Program-made: the position numbers and the translations under genes
In this document: positions 34,696 to 44,304 of the stretch, one piece after another
Position numbering within the stretch: position 1 is the stretch's first letter
Layout: each line of letters begins with the position of its first letter
Source of the DNA: Streptomyces sp. P9-A2
GTDB lineage: Bacteria > Actinomycetota > Actinomycetes > Streptomycetales > Streptomycetaceae
Direction of reading: 5' to 3'
DNA length: 64,000 nt
NCBI RefSeq assembly: GCF_036634175.1
Contig: NZ_JAZIFX010000001.1
Location: forward strand, 5,890,001 to 5,954,000
Notes under the pieces: generated by a model
What the model was told of the DNA's origin: nothing
Database searches by the model: none
What the model saw: only the letters and a program-made list of their open reading frames with translations

Positions 34696-37034
34696 ACGCA
34701 CCCATGAACACGTCCTTGAGCGCATCCCTGAGCGCATCCTCGAACGCGCCCGTGGACGGGACCGCACCCGTCCACGGGACCTGGGAGCCGCGGCCCGCCG
34801 CCCGCTGGGAGGACGCCTTCCTGAGCGGGAACGGCCACCACGGCGCCCTTGTGTCCGGTGACCCGGACGACGAACGGGTTGTCGTCACCCACCACACCCT
34901 GGTCCGTCCGGTCGGCGCCGACGAGGACCGGCTGCCGCCCCGGCTGGCCGATGAACTCCCCGCCCTCCAGGACCGCTTGCTCGCCGGGGACACGAGTGCC
35001 GCCGAGACCTTCACCGACGGCCGCCCGCTCCAGCGGGTACGGCCCTTCCACCCGGCCTTCCAGGTACACCTGCGCCGGCCCGACGGCACCCAGGACGGCA
35101 CCGGGGCCCCGTCGTTCCACCGCCGCTCCGTGGACTTCCGCACCGGAGTGGCGGAGGCCACCCGCGCCGGCCGGACCGGCCGCGTCTTCGTCTCCCGCGC
35201 CGACGACGTGATCGTCCAGTACGTCACCGGGCCGGACCTCACCCTCGACATCCGCCTGGACCCCCGCCTCGCCGGTGCCCCCGGCGCGCTCGGCATCGGA
35301 CACGGCGCCGTCCTCACCGCCGAGGGCGCCCTGCTGAGCCTGCGCGCCCGTTACCCGGACAGCGACCTCGCGTACACCGGCGTCACCCTGGTCGCCGTCA
35401 CCGGCGGCACGACGACCCTCGCCCCGCCGGGCGTGCGGGTCGAGGGCGCGCGCTCCGTACTCCTGCTCACCCGGGTACGCCGGCACACCGGGGAGACGGA
35501 CGTGGCCGCCGAGGGACGCGCCCTGCGGGACCTGCTCACCGAAGCCGAAGCCGAAGCCGAAGGAGGTCACGGGACCGAAGAGGGGCCGGCGGCGCCCCGG
35601 TCCTCCGCCGAGGCGTACGACGCCCTCCTCACCCGCCACCTGTCCCTCCACCGCACCGCCTACGAGCGCGTCACCCTCGACCTGGCCGGAGACCCGGCCG
35701 AACGCGCCCGGCCGGGATCGGAGCTGCTGGCCCGGCCGCGCAGCGCCGCCCTGCTCGAACGCCTCTTCGCGGCCGGCCGCTACCACCTGCTGTCCTCCGG
35801 CGGCCTGTTCCCGCCCCGGCTCACCGGTCTGTGGACCGGCGACTGGGACACCGCCTGGTCCGGCGCCTTCACCAACGACGCCAACCTCAACCTCCAGACC
35901 TCCTCCGCCGCCGCGGCCGCCCTCCCCGAGGTCACCGAGGCACTGGCGACACTCGTCCAACGCCAGCTGCCCCACTGGCGGGACAACGCCCGTGAGGTCT
36001 TCGGCGCCCGGGGCGTGGTCGCACCCGCGCACTCCGACGGCGAGTCGGGGCACTCCTACCACTTCAACCGCGAGTACCCGCTGCACCTGTGGACAGCGGG
36101 CGCCGACTGGCTCCTCGGGCCGCTCGTCGACCACGACGACATCCGCGGCGAACACGATCCCCGCACCACCGCCGTTCTCGCCGAAGTCGCCCTGTTCTAC
36201 GAGGACTTCCTCACCCGCACCGACGACGAGGGGCACCTGGTCGTCGTCCCCTCCTACTCGCCCGAGAACCGTCCCGCGAACGCCGGCTGGGGCACGGTCA
36301 ACGCGGCCATGGACCTCTCCGCCGCCCGGCACGCGCTGCGTACCGCCGCCGACCGCCACCCCGGGCACGCCGACCGCTGGCGGGCCCTCGCCGACCGGCT
36401 GCCGCCGCACCGGATCAACGCGGACGGGGCACTGGCCGAATGGGCCCGGCCGGACCTCACCGACACCTACGACCACCGCCACCTCAGCCACCTCTACGCC
36501 GTCTGGCCGCTGCACGAGATCACTCCCTACGACACCCCGGACCTGGCCGCCGCCGCCCACCGCGCCCTCGAACTGCGCGGCCCCGAGAACGACTCCGCGC
36601 ACGGCCACCTGCACCACGCCCTGATCGCCGCCCGTCTCCGCGACGCCGCACGGGTCGCGAGCGCCCTCGGCAGGGTCCTCGACGGCGACTTCTTCCACGC
36701 CTCCCTGATGAGCGCGCACTACCCCCACCGCGACGTCTACAACGCCGACGCCGCCCACACCCTCCCGGCCGTGCTGATCGAGGCGCTCGTGCAGTCCACC
36801 CCGGGCCGGCTGGTCCTGCTGCCCGCTCCGCCCGCCCCGTACCCGCGCGGAGCGCTGCACGGCGTACGGACCCGCTTCGGCGCCGTCCTCGACCTCACCT
36901 GGACCGAGGGCGACGTCACCGCCGTCCTGCGCCCCACCCGCACCGTCCGCATCGAACTGAGGACTTCCGACGGCGCCGAGCCGCTCGACCTCGTCGCCCA
37001 CGAAGACCGCGTCCTCACCCTGAAGGCGCGGTGA
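34692..37034 (+). CDS. GH95-family alpha-L-fucosidase-like enzyme
   Basis: A 780-residue protein with the GH95 layout: N-terminal beta-sandwich with WEDAFLSGNGHHGALVSGD, then an (alpha/alpha)6 barrel. Family features include LTGLWTGDWDTAWSGAFTND-ANLNLQTSS, the equivalent of the NxNxQ substrate motif, and the putative acid in DGALAEWARPD (E583), followed by HRHLSHLYAVWPLHEI. The Asn-activated mechanism of GH95 fits these residues. It would remove alpha-1,2-fucose (or alpha-galactose in some members) from side chains. There is no signal peptide, so it acts after import. The ATG overlaps the GH42 stop (ATGA); another ATG four codons later is possible. Confidence 0.82.
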   Translation: MNAPMNTSLSASLSASSNAPVDGTAPVHGTWEPRPAARWEDAFLSGNGHHGALVSGDPDDERVVVTHHTLVRPVGADEDRLPPRLADELPALQDRLLAGDTSAAETFTDGRPLQRVRPFHPAFQVHLRRPDGTQDGTGAPSFHRRSVDFRTGVAEATRAGRTGRVFVSRADDVIVQYVTGPDLTLDIRLDPRLAGAPGALGIGHGAVLTAEGALLSLRARYPDSDLAYTGVTLVAVTGGTTTLAPPGVRVEGARSVLLLTRVRRHTGETDVAAEGRALRDLLTEAEAEAEGGHGTEEGPAAPRSSAEAYDALLTRHLSLHRTAYERVTLDLAGDPAERARPGSELLARPRSAALLERLFAAGRYHLLSSGGLFPPRLTGLWTGDWDTAWSGAFTNDANLNLQTSSAAAAALPEVTEALATLVQRQLPHWRDNAREVFGARGVVAPAHSDGESGHSYHFNREYPLHLWTAGADWLLGPLVDHDDIRGEHDPRTTAVLAEVALFYEDFLTRTDDEGHLVVVPSYSPENRPANAGWGTVNAAMDLSAARHALRTAADRHPGHADRWRALADRLPPHRINADGALAEWARPDLTDTYDHRHLSHLYAVWPLHEITPYDTPDLAAAAHRALELRGPENDSAHGHLHHALIAARLRDAARVASALGRVLDGDFFHASLMSAHYPHRDVYNADAAHTLPAVLIEALVQSTPGRLVLLPAPPAPYPRGALHGVRTRFGAVLDLTWTEGDVTAVLRPTRTVRIELRTSDGAEPLDLVAHEDRVLTLKAR

Positions 37035-37070
37035 CATCGGCGCTCTCCCCCCACCCATGGAAGGAACCCC

Positions 37071-37784
37071 ATGGCACCAAGCATCACGAGCAGGATCGGC
37101 AAGGTCCTGGCCGTGCCCGCCCTCGCCCTCGGCATCACCGTGGGCATGGCCTCCGCCCCCGCCCAGGCCGCGGTCTGGAGCTCCTGCGACCAGTGGGGCA
37201 ACACCACGCTGAACGGCTACATCCTCTACAACAACATCTGGGGCTCCGGCGCCGGCAGCCAGTGCGTCTGGGCCAACTCCGGCACCAACTGGGGCGCCTG
37301 GGCGAACCACCCCAATACCGGGGGCATCAAGTCGTACCCGAACGCCAAGAAGGTGGTCAACAAGCCCATCGACTCGCTCCGTTCGCTGACCAGCAGCTAC
37401 AACGTCGCCGTGCCGTCCGCGGGCGCGTACAACACGTCGTACGACATCTGGGACACGGACTACGACTACGAGATCATGCTCTGGGTCAACAAGTACGGCC
37501 CCGTCGGCCCGCTCGGCAGCCCGCAGGGCACGGTCGCCCTCGGCGGCCACACCTGGAACGTCTACAAGGGCGACAACGGCGCCAACGAGGTCTTCTCGTT
37601 CCTGCGTACGTCCAACTCCACGTCCGGGACCGTCAACATCCTGCCGATCCTCGACTGGATCAAGGACACCAAGGGCTGGATGGGCAACGAGACCATCGGC
37701 GACGTGCAGTTCGGCTACGAGATCACCTCGTCGTCCGGCGGCCTGGACTTCCGGACCGACAACCTGACCGTCAGCAGCAGCTGA
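37071..37784 (+). CDS. Secreted GH12 endo-beta-1,4-glucanase/xyloglucanase
   Basis: A 237-residue secreted enzyme with a Sec signal peptide cut after APAQA (residue 33). The mature GH12 jelly roll starts AVWSSCDQWGNTTLNGY. The nucleophile is in DYDYEIMLWVN (E134) and the acid/base in VQFGYEITSSS (E217). No carbohydrate-binding module follows, unlike many Streptomyces CelB-type enzymes. It would cut the backbone of xyloglucan or mixed-linkage glucan outside the cell and feed the transporter encoded upstream. It has GGAAGGA before the ATG, 36 nt after the GH95 stop. Confidence 0.9.
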   Translation: MAPSITSRIGKVLAVPALALGITVGMASAPAQAAVWSSCDQWGNTTLNGYILYNNIWGSGAGSQCVWANSGTNWGAWANHPNTGGIKSYPNAKKVVNKPIDSLRSLTSSYNVAVPSAGAYNTSYDIWDTDYDYEIMLWVNKYGPVGPLGSPQGTVALGGHTWNVYKGDNGANEVFSFLRTSNSTSGTVNILPILDWIKDTKGWMGNETIGDVQFGYEITSSSGGLDFRTDNLTVSSS

Positions 37785-37793
37785 CCACGGCCT

Positions 37794-37826
37794 CGGCACG
37801 GCGGGCGACCGGCCGCCCCCGTGCCG
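37794..37826. terminator. Terminator between GH12 and lacI-type gene
   Basis: CGGCACGG (37794-37801) pairs with CCGTGCCG (37819-37826), with additional GGGC/GCCC pairing inside. It lies 10 nt after the GH12 stop. A GCGAGGCAGGGCGGG direct repeat (37837-37851, 37857-37871) follows before the convergent gene end. Confidence 0.55.
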
Positions 37827-37871
37827 GGGAGCGGCGGCGAGGCAGGGCGGGACCGGGCGAGGCAGGGCGGG

Positions 37872-38921
37872 TCACGCGCGGGCGGGGGCCGGGCCCGAAC
37901 TCGCCCGGACCGTCAGCTCGGGCGCGATCAGTACGACCTCGTCCCCGTCCCGCCCGTCGAGCTTGGCGACCAGGTGCTCCACGGCGTAGCGGCCCATCTC
38001 CTGTGCGGGAATGGCGACCGACGTCAGCCGCACCGAGGCCTGGACGGCGACCTGTTCGGGGCAGACGGCGACCACCGAGACGTCCTCCGGCACGGCCCGC
38101 CCCTGCTGCCGCAGCAGGGCCAGCAGCGGCTCGAGCGCCGACTCGTTCTGTACGACGAACCCGGTGGTGCCCGGACGCTCGTCGAGGATCCGGGCGAGTG
38201 TCAGGGCCATCGCGTCGTACCCGCCCTCGCACGGCCGGTGCAGCAGCCGCACCCCCGACTCCCGTGCCCCGGAGCGCAGTCCGTCCAGCGTGCGCTCGGC
38301 GAAGCCGGTGTGCCGTTCGTACACCGCGGGGGCCTCGCCGATGACGGCGATGTCACGGTGTCCCAGCTTCGCCAGATGCTCCACGCAGAGCGCGCCGGTG
38401 GCCCGGAAGTCGAGGTCGACGCAGGTCAGACCGGAGGTGTCGGCGGGCAGTCCGATCAGCACCGCCGGCTGGTCGGCCCGTACGCCCGGCCGCGCTTCAC
38501 CGGGGGCGTCCCCGCCGCGCAGCAACGGCAGCCGCTGGTCCTCGAGTTCGACGTCCATCAGGATCATCCCGTCGGCGAGTCCGCTGCCCGCGACGCGGCG
38601 CACCGCGTCCGGGCCCTCCTCGCCGGTGAGCAGCAGGACGTCGTACCCGTGGGCGCGGGCGGTGGTGGCCACGGCGATGGCGATCTCCATCATCACGGGC
38701 ACATACATGTCCGTCCGCAGCGGGACCATCAGAGCGATGATGTTCGACCTGCTGCTGGCCAGGGCGCGGGCCCCGGCGTTCGGGTGGTACCCGAGCCTGC
38801 GGATGCTCTCCTCGACCCGCTGCCGGGTGTTCGCGGAGATGGACCTCTTGCCGCTGAGGACGTAACTCACCGTGCTGGCCGAGACTCCGGCGTGCTGGGC
38901 GACCTCGGCGAGGGTGACCAT
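37872..38921 (-). CDS. LacI-family repressor of the glycan locus
   Basis: A 349-residue LacI/GalR repressor. The helix-turn-helix MVTLAEVAQHAGVSASTVSY and hinge YHPNAGARALASSRS precede a periplasmic-binding-protein-like effector domain (about 60-345). The frame extends upstream, but the ATG at 38921 starts exactly at the domain and has GGAGAG in front. A near-perfect copy of the TCGAAGCGCTTCGA palindrome lies 18-31 nt upstream of its start and another at 39038, matching those before the GH3 and transporter genes, so it probably represses them and itself until an oligosaccharide binds. Confidence 0.9.
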   Translation of the reverse strand: MVTLAEVAQHAGVSASTVSYVLSGKRSISANTRQRVEESIRRLGYHPNAGARALASSRSNIIALMVPLRTDMYVPVMMEIAIAVATTARAHGYDVLLLTGEEGPDAVRRVAGSGLADGMILMDVELEDQRLPLLRGGDAPGEARPGVRADQPAVLIGLPADTSGLTCVDLDFRATGALCVEHLAKLGHRDIAVIGEAPAVYERHTGFAERTLDGLRSGARESGVRLLHRPCEGGYDAMALTLARILDERPGTTGFVVQNESALEPLLALLRQQGRAVPEDVSVVAVCPEQVAVQASVRLTSVAIPAQEMGRYAVEHLVAKLDGRDGDEVVLIAPELTVRASSGPAPARA

Positions 38922-38938
38922 CCAGCTCTCCAATTGTT

Positions 38939-38952
38939 GTGAAGCGCTTCGA
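38939..38952. promoter_or_regulatory. LacI-type operator, autoregulatory site
   Basis: GTGAAGCGCTTCGA, one base different from the TCGAAGCGCTTCGA palindrome if shifted symmetry is allowed at the left edge; the GAAGCGCTTC core is intact. It lies just upstream of the lacI-type start. Confidence 0.7.
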
Positions 38953-39037
38953 CAGTGCGCCGTGACGATGGGACGGTGAGGGGGGCTCAATCGGTGAATC
39001 GACCCTAATACCAGCATGGGCGCATGTCCATACAGCT

Positions 39038-39053
39038 GTCGAAGCGCTTCGAC
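39038..39053. promoter_or_regulatory. 16-bp perfect LacI-type operator
   Basis: GTCGAAGCGCTTCGAC is a perfect 16-bp palindrome, the longest of the four sites. It is 98 bp from the weaker site at 38939 and lies in the 447-bp gap between the repressor and the divergent acyl-CoA dehydrogenase gene. The rest of that gap contains no gene. Confidence 0.78.
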
Positions 39054-39368
39054 GAGAGGGGGTGTCGATGGTTCCGTCGATGGGTCCGTCGCTTCGCGGA
39101 CGGGGCGCGAGCCGGACCCCGTGGCACCCAGGTTGCCACGAACGCGCCGCCGTCACTCCCGCGGGGCCCGGCCGGGCCGGGGGACGCGGAGGGTAGGCCG
39201 AACGGGTGCACGAAGGGTGGCGAGGTCGCCACGAATCGGGTACATACGTACGGGTAGCACCAGTCGGTAACGTAAACCCCCAAGATCGCCTGAAACGATC
39301 CCCGGGGCCGGTGCCGAGTCGAAACCCGTACATTCCGCATACCCCCGATACGCGGCGAGGTGAGCCTC

Positions 39369-41309
39369 ATGTCCGCAACACCCGAGTCTCCGTCCCGACC
39401 CACCGTCACCGAACGTGAAGCCCGCCAGGTCGCGGAGGCCGCCCGGGAGCAGGACTGGCGCAAGCCCAGCTTCGCCAAGGAACTGTTCCTCGGCCGCTTC
39501 CGGCTCGACCTCATCCACCCCCACCCCCTCCCGGCCGGCGAGGACGCCGAACGCGGCGAGGCGTTCCTGACCAAACTCCGCGACTTCTGCGAGACGCGGA
39601 TCGACGGAGCCCTGATCGACCGTGAGGCGCGCATCCCCGACGAGGTGGTCACCGGCCTCAAGGAACTCGGCGCCTTCGGCATGAAGATCGACACCAAGTA
39701 CGGCGGCCTCGGCCTGACGCAGGTCTACTACAACAAGGCCCTCGCCCTGGTCGGCTCCGCCAGCCCCGCGATCGGCGCACTGCTCTCCGCCCACCAGTCG
39801 ATCGGTGTCCCACAGCCGCTGAAGATGTTCGGCACCCAGGAGCAGAAGGACACCTTCCTGCCGCGCTGCGCCCGCACCGACATCTCGGCCTTCCTGCTCA
39901 CCGAGCCCGACGTCGGCTCCGACCCGGCACGGCTCGCCACCACCGCCGTCCCGGAAGGCGACTCCTACGTCCTCGACGGCGTGAAGCTGTGGACGACCAA
40001 CGGCGTGGTCGCCGACCTCCTCGTCGTCATGGCCCGGGTGCCGAAGTCCGAGGGCCACCGGGGCGGCATCACCGCGTTCGTCGTGGAAGCGGACTCCGAG
40101 GGCATCACCGTCGAGAACCGCAACGCCTTCATGGGCCTGCGCGGTCTGGAGAACGGCGTCACCCGCTTCCACCGCGTCCGGGTCCCCGCCGCCCACCGCG
40201 TCGGCGAGGAGGGGCAGGGCCTGAAGATCGCGCTCACCACGCTGAACACCGGACGGCTGTCCCTGCCCGCGATGTGCGTCGGCGCCGGAAAATGGTGCCT
40301 GAAGATCGCCCGCGAATGGTCGGCGGCCCGCGAACAGTGGGGTAAACCGGTGGCGCTGCACGAAGCGGTCGGCTCGAAGATCGCGTTCATCGCGGCGACC
40401 ACCTTCGCCCTGGAGGCCGTACTCGACCTCTCCTCGCAGATGGCCGACGAGAACCGCAACGACATCCGCATCGAGGCCGCGCTCGCCAAGCTGTACGGCT
40501 CGGAGATGGCCTGGCTGATGGCCGACGAACTGGTCCAGATCCGCGGCGGACGCGGCTTCGAGACCGCCGACTCCCTCCGGGAACGCGGCGAGCGGGCGGT
40601 CCCCGCCGAGCAGATCCTGCGCGACCTGCGCATCAACCGCATCTTCGAGGGCTCCACCGAGATCATGCACCTGCTGATCGCGCGGGAGGCCGTCGACGCC
40701 CACCTGTCGGTCGCCGGCGACCTCATCGACCCCGAGAAGACCCTGGGCGACAAGGCGAGGGCAGGAGCGAACGCAGGCCTCTTCTACGCGAAGTGGCTGC
40801 CCAAGCTCGTCGCGGGTCCCGGACAACTCCCCCGCACCTACGGTGAGTTCAAGCACGGCATCGACCTGTCGCCGCATCTGCGGTACGTCGAGCGCGCGGC
40901 CCGCAGGCTCGCCCGGTCCACTTTCTACGCCATGTCCCGCTGGCAGGGGAGGATGGAGACCAAGCAGGGCTTCCTGGGCCGGATCGTCGACATCGGCGCC
41001 GAACTGTTCGCGATGAGCGCCGCCTGCGTCCGCGCCGAGCTCCTGCGCACCCGCGACGAGAACGGCCGCGAGGCCTACCAGCTCGCCGACGCCTTCTGCC
41101 GCCAGTCCCGGGTCCGCGTCGAGGAGCTCTTCGGCCGGCTGTGGACCAACACCGACGACGTCGACGGCAGGGTCGTCAAGGGTGTGCTCTCCGGCACGTA
41201 CACCTGGCTGGAACAGGGTGTCGTCGATCCCTCGGGCGACGGCCCCTGGATCGCGGACGCCGCGCCCGGCCCGAGCGGCCGGAAGAACCGGCACCGGCCG
41301 ATCCGCTGA
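39369..41309 (+). CDS. Acyl-CoA dehydrogenase, long (VLCAD/FadE-like)
   Basis: A 646-residue flavoenzyme of fatty-acid beta-oxidation. The acyl-CoA dehydrogenase core spans about residues 60-445, with FLLTEPDVGSDPARLATTA and LDGVKLWTTNG (FAD/substrate loops) and the region of the catalytic base in LVQIRGGRGFETADSLRERG. A C-terminal extension of about 190 residues is as in very-long-chain and FadE-type enzymes. ATG at 39369 is chosen over the GTG at 39360 because GAGG at 39357-39360 is then well spaced. It stands alone; GC-rich repeats and a purine-rich stretch follow. Confidence 0.88.
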   Translation: MSATPESPSRPTVTEREARQVAEAAREQDWRKPSFAKELFLGRFRLDLIHPHPLPAGEDAERGEAFLTKLRDFCETRIDGALIDREARIPDEVVTGLKELGAFGMKIDTKYGGLGLTQVYYNKALALVGSASPAIGALLSAHQSIGVPQPLKMFGTQEQKDTFLPRCARTDISAFLLTEPDVGSDPARLATTAVPEGDSYVLDGVKLWTTNGVVADLLVVMARVPKSEGHRGGITAFVVEADSEGITVENRNAFMGLRGLENGVTRFHRVRVPAAHRVGEEGQGLKIALTTLNTGRLSLPAMCVGAGKWCLKIAREWSAAREQWGKPVALHEAVGSKIAFIAATTFALEAVLDLSSQMADENRNDIRIEAALAKLYGSEMAWLMADELVQIRGGRGFETADSLRERGERAVPAEQILRDLRINRIFEGSTEIMHLLIAREAVDAHLSVAGDLIDPEKTLGDKARAGANAGLFYAKWLPKLVAGPGQLPRTYGEFKHGIDLSPHLRYVERAARRLARSTFYAMSRWQGRMETKQGFLGRIVDIGAELFAMSAACVRAELLRTRDENGREAYQLADAFCRQSRVRVEELFGRLWTNTDDVDGRVVKGVLSGTYTWLEQGVVDPSGDGPWIADAAPGPSGRKNRHRPIR

Positions 41310-41350
41310 GCCGGCCGGCGCCGGTGGCCCGCGGCCGGCCGGCGCCGGTG
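41310..41350. repeat. Duplicated GC-rich dyad after acyl-CoA dehydrogenase gene
   Basis: GCCGGCCGGCGCCGGTG occurs at 41310-41326 and 41334-41350. Each copy is self-complementary around GGCGCC, so the pair can fold and probably terminates the acyl-CoA dehydrogenase transcript, whose last base is 41309. Confidence 0.6.
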
Positions 41351-41356
41351 ACGCCA

Positions 41357-41452
41357 GGAGAGACAGAAGGGAGCAGGGAGGGGGGAAAGAGGAGGAACAG
41401 GGCCGGAGCGGGGAGGAGGGGAAGGGAAGGGAAGGAACAGGGCCGGAGCGGG
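41357..41452. repeat. Purine-rich tract with a 20-bp direct repeat upstream of dxr
   Basis: About 95 nt are nearly all A/G on the plus strand. AGGAACAGGGCCGGAGCGGG is repeated at 41393-41412 and 41433-41452. Strand-asymmetric tracts of this kind can form triplex or R-loop structures. The dxr promoter must lie in or after it. Confidence 0.75.
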
Positions 41453-41545
41453 CGGACCCGGTGACGGAACCCCGGCGCGGACCACGACGCACGAGCTGCC
41501 GGGGCGGGGCCCCGGCAGTGCCCGCGACCGGACACAATGGGGTCC

Positions 41546-42808
41546 ATGACCGACGCTCCAGCTCCGCTCGCCGACCCGCACCTGGTGTACGACCCCGTGG
41601 CGGGGGACGGCCCCAAGGACGTGGTGATCCTCGGCTCCACCGGGTCGATCGGCACCCAGGCCATCGATCTCGTACTGCGCAACCCCGACCGCTTCCGCGT
41701 CACCGGCCTGTCCGCCAACGGCGGCCGCGTCGCGCTCCTCGCCGAACAGGCCCACCGGCTGCGGGTGCGCACGGTCGCCGTCGCCCGCGAGGACGTCGTC
41801 GGCGCGCTGCGCGACGAGCTGGCCGCGCGGTACGGCGCGGGGGAGCCGCTGCCCGGGATACTGGCCGGAGCGGACGCGGCCACGCGGCTCGCCGCCTCCG
41901 ACTGCCACACCGTCCTCAACGGCATCACCGGCTCCATCGGACTGGCCCCGACCCTCGCCGCCCTGGAGGCCGGCCGCACCCTCGCGCTCGCCAACAAGGA
42001 GTCGCTGATCGTCGGCGGCCCACTGGTCAAGGCGCTGGCGAAGCCGGGACAGATCATCCCCGTCGACTCCGAGCACGCCGCGCTGTTCCAGGCGCTGGCC
42101 GCCGGAACCCGCGCGGATGTCCGAAAGCTCGTCGTCACCGCGTCCGGCGGCCCCTTCCGCGGCCGTACCAGGGACGAACTGGCGAACGTCACCGTCGAGG
42201 AAGCCCTGGCCCACCCCACCTGGGCCATGGGCCCGGTGATCACGATCAACTCCGCGACCCTCGTCAACAAGGGCCTCGAAGTCATCGAGGCACACCTCCT
42301 GTACGACATTCCCTTCGATCGCATTGAGGTCGTCGTACATCCCCAGTCGTATGTCCACTCGATGGTTGAGTTCACGGACGGATCGACACTGGCCCAGGCG
42401 ACGCCCCCCGACATGCGCGGGCCCATCGCCATCGGCCTCGGCTGGCCCGAAAGGGTCCCCGACGCCGCCCCGGTCTTCGACTGGAGCAAGGCGTCCACCT
42501 GGGAGTTCCATCCCCTCGACAACGAGGCCTTCCCCTCGGTGAACCTGGCCCGGCACGTGGGCGGGCTCGCGGGAACCGCCCCGGCGGTGTTCAATGCGGC
42601 GAACGAGGAGTGCGTGGAGGCGTTCCGCTCCGGCGCACTGCCGTTCAACGGGATCATCGATACGGTCATCCGGGTGGTCGAGGAGCACGGCACCCCCCGG
42701 CCGGGAACCTCTCTGACGGTCCCGGACGTCCTCGAAGCGGAGACCTGGGCGCGAGCGAGGACCCGGGAACTGACAGCCCGTACGGCGAGCGCGGAGGCGC
42801 GTGCATGA
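41546..42808 (+). CDS. dxr: 1-deoxy-D-xylulose 5-phosphate reductoisomerase
   Basis: A 420-residue enzyme of the non-mevalonate isoprenoid route that converts DXP to 2-C-methylerythritol 4-phosphate with NADPH. Motifs are [13 protein letters not shown] (NADPH fold), [23 protein letters not shown] (metal ligand), [23 protein letters not shown] and the C-terminal [15 protein letters not shown] at 41546 is preferred by comparison with actinobacterial proteins starting [11 protein letters not shown]; an ATG at 41537 adds three residues and neither has a strong ribosome binding site, so a leaderless start is possible. Its stop overlaps the next ATG. Confidence 0.95.
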   Translation: MTDAPAPLADPHLVYDPVAGDGPKDVVILGSTGSIGTQAIDLVLRNPDRFRVTGLSANGGRVALLAEQAHRLRVRTVAVAREDVVGALRDELAARYGAGEPLPGILAGADAATRLAASDCHTVLNGITGSIGLAPTLAALEAGRTLALANKESLIVGGPLVKALAKPGQIIPVDSEHAALFQALAAGTRADVRKLVVTASGGPFRGRTRDELANVTVEEALAHPTWAMGPVITINSATLVNKGLEVIEAHLLYDIPFDRIEVVVHPQSYVHSMVEFTDGSTLAQATPPDMRGPIAIGLGWPERVPDAAPVFDWSKASTWEFHPLDNEAFPSVNLARHVGGLAGTAPAVFNAANEECVEAFRSGALPFNGIIDTVIRVVEEHGTPRPGTSLTVPDVLEAETWARARTRELTARTASAEARA

Positions 42809-44109
42809 CGACCCTGATGTTCATCCTCGGCATAGTCGTCTTCGCGGTCGGCCTGCTGGTCTCGATCGCCTGGCACGAGCTGGGCCACCTGTCCACCGCC
42901 AAGATGTTCGGCATCCGTGTGCCCCAGTACATGGTCGGCTTCGGCCCGACCATCTGGTCCCGGCACAAGGGCGAGACCGAGTACGGCATCAAGGCGATCC
43001 CGTTCGGCGGCTACATCCGGATGATCGGCATGTTCCCGCCCGGCGCGGACGGACGCCTGGAGGCCCGCTCCACCTCACCGTGGCGCGGCATGATCGAGGA
43101 CGCCCGCTCCGCCGCCTTCGAGGAACTGCAGCCCGGCGACGAGAAGCGCCTGTTCTACACACGGAAACCCTGGAAACGGGTGATCGTGATGTTCGCGGGC
43201 CCGTTCATGAACCTGATCCTCGCGGTCGCGCTGTTCCTCACCGTGCTGATGGGCTTCGGCATCCAGCAGCAGACCACCACCGTCAGCTCGGTCTCCCCCT
43301 GCGTCATCTCACAGAGCGAGAACCGCGACGAGTGCAAGCAGTCCGACCCCCGGTCTCCGGCCGAGGCGGCCGGGATGAAGGCGGGCGACGAGATCGTCGC
43401 GTTCAACGGTGTCCGGACCGACGACTGGGGCACGCTCTCCGACCTCATCCGCGACAGCGCCGGCAAAGCCGTCCCGATCGTCGTCGACCGCGACGGCCGG
43501 GAAGTCACCCTCCAGGCGGAGATCGCCACCAACCTGGTCGCCAAGAAGGACTCCAACGGGCTCTACGTCGAGGGCGAGTACGTCAAGGCGGGCTTCCTCG
43601 GCTTCAGCGCGGCCACCGGCGTCGTGAAGCAGGACTTCGGCGACTCCGTGGTCTGGATGACCGACCGGGTCGGCGACGCGGTCGACTCCCTCGCCGCCCT
43701 GCCGTCCAAGGTGCCCGCCCTGTGGGACGCCGCCTTCGGTGACGGCCCGCGCGAACAGGACTCCCCGATGGGCGTCGTCGGAGCGGCCCGGGTCGGCGGC
43801 GAGATCGCCACGCTCGACATCCCGGCCTCGCAGCAGATGGCCATGTTCGTGATGCTGCTCGCGGGCTTCAACCTCTCCCTGTTCCTGTTCAACATGCTCC
43901 CGCTGCTGCCCCTCGACGGCGGGCACATCGCGGGCGCCCTGTGGGAGTCGCTGCGACGCAACCTCGCCAAGGTGCTCCGCCGCCCCGACCCGGGCCCGTT
44001 CGACGTGGCGAAACTGATGCCGGTGGCCTATGTGGTGGCCGGTGTCTTCGTCTGCTTCACCCTCCTCGTCCTCGTCGCGGACGTGGTGAACCCGATACGG
44101 ATCTCGTAG
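42805..44109 (+). CDS. rseP: Site-2 intramembrane zinc metalloprotease
   Basis: A 434-residue RseP/Rip1-type protease that cleaves anti-sigma factors or other membrane substrates within the bilayer. Zinc ligands are in AWHELGHLS (H24, E25, H28) in the first helix and in [11 protein letters not shown] (D371) in the third. One PDZ domain (about 180-270) contains [19 protein letters not shown]. Four helices are predicted. It overlaps dxr by ATGA and precedes ispG, the usual actinobacterial order linking envelope protease and isoprenoid genes. Confidence 0.93.
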   Translation: MTTLMFILGIVVFAVGLLVSIAWHELGHLSTAKMFGIRVPQYMVGFGPTIWSRHKGETEYGIKAIPFGGYIRMIGMFPPGADGRLEARSTSPWRGMIEDARSAAFEELQPGDEKRLFYTRKPWKRVIVMFAGPFMNLILAVALFLTVLMGFGIQQQTTTVSSVSPCVISQSENRDECKQSDPRSPAEAAGMKAGDEIVAFNGVRTDDWGTLSDLIRDSAGKAVPIVVDRDGREVTLQAEIATNLVAKKDSNGLYVEGEYVKAGFLGFSAATGVVKQDFGDSVVWMTDRVGDAVDSLAALPSKVPALWDAAFGDGPREQDSPMGVVGAARVGGEIATLDIPASQQMAMFVMLLAGFNLSLFLFNMLPLLPLDGGHIAGALWESLRRNLAKVLRRPDPGPFDVAKLMPVAYVVAGVFVCFTLLVLVADVVNPIRIS

Positions 44110-44112
44110 GGC

Positions 44113-44181
44113 TGTCCGGCACGCATCCGCCGGACATCTGCCGTTCACGATGGCCTGGAACCCTTTCGTTCCGGGCCATCG
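44113..44181 (+). terminator. Two tandem hairpins after rseP
   Basis: TGTCCGGC (44113-44120) pairs with GCCGGACA (44129-44136), then CGATGGCCTGGAAC (44148-44161) pairs with GTTCCGGGCCATCG (44168-44181) with one G-U, followed by CCCTTT. They separate rseP from ispG, which therefore has its own promoter. Confidence 0.7.
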
Positions 44182-44304
44182 CCCTTTGGGTGGGTTTACC
44201 GCCGGGATGTGCCGGGGCCGATGGCCGTGCCGTAATCTCGGAGCGCGGAGCCCGCTGCTCACCGGGAGCCGGACCTTGATCCACGACTTGGGGTTGCACA
44301 GCAG

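Noticed and set aside
31546..37799. Two frames of over 1000 codons on the minus strand across the permease and glycosidase genes
   Set aside because: Composition is that of antisense GC-frame shadow, and they conflict with operon-coupled genes that carry catalytic motifs.
39360..39371. GTG at 39360 as the start of the acyl-CoA dehydrogenase
   Set aside because: That GTG forms part of the GAGG ribosome binding site that serves the ATG at 39369.
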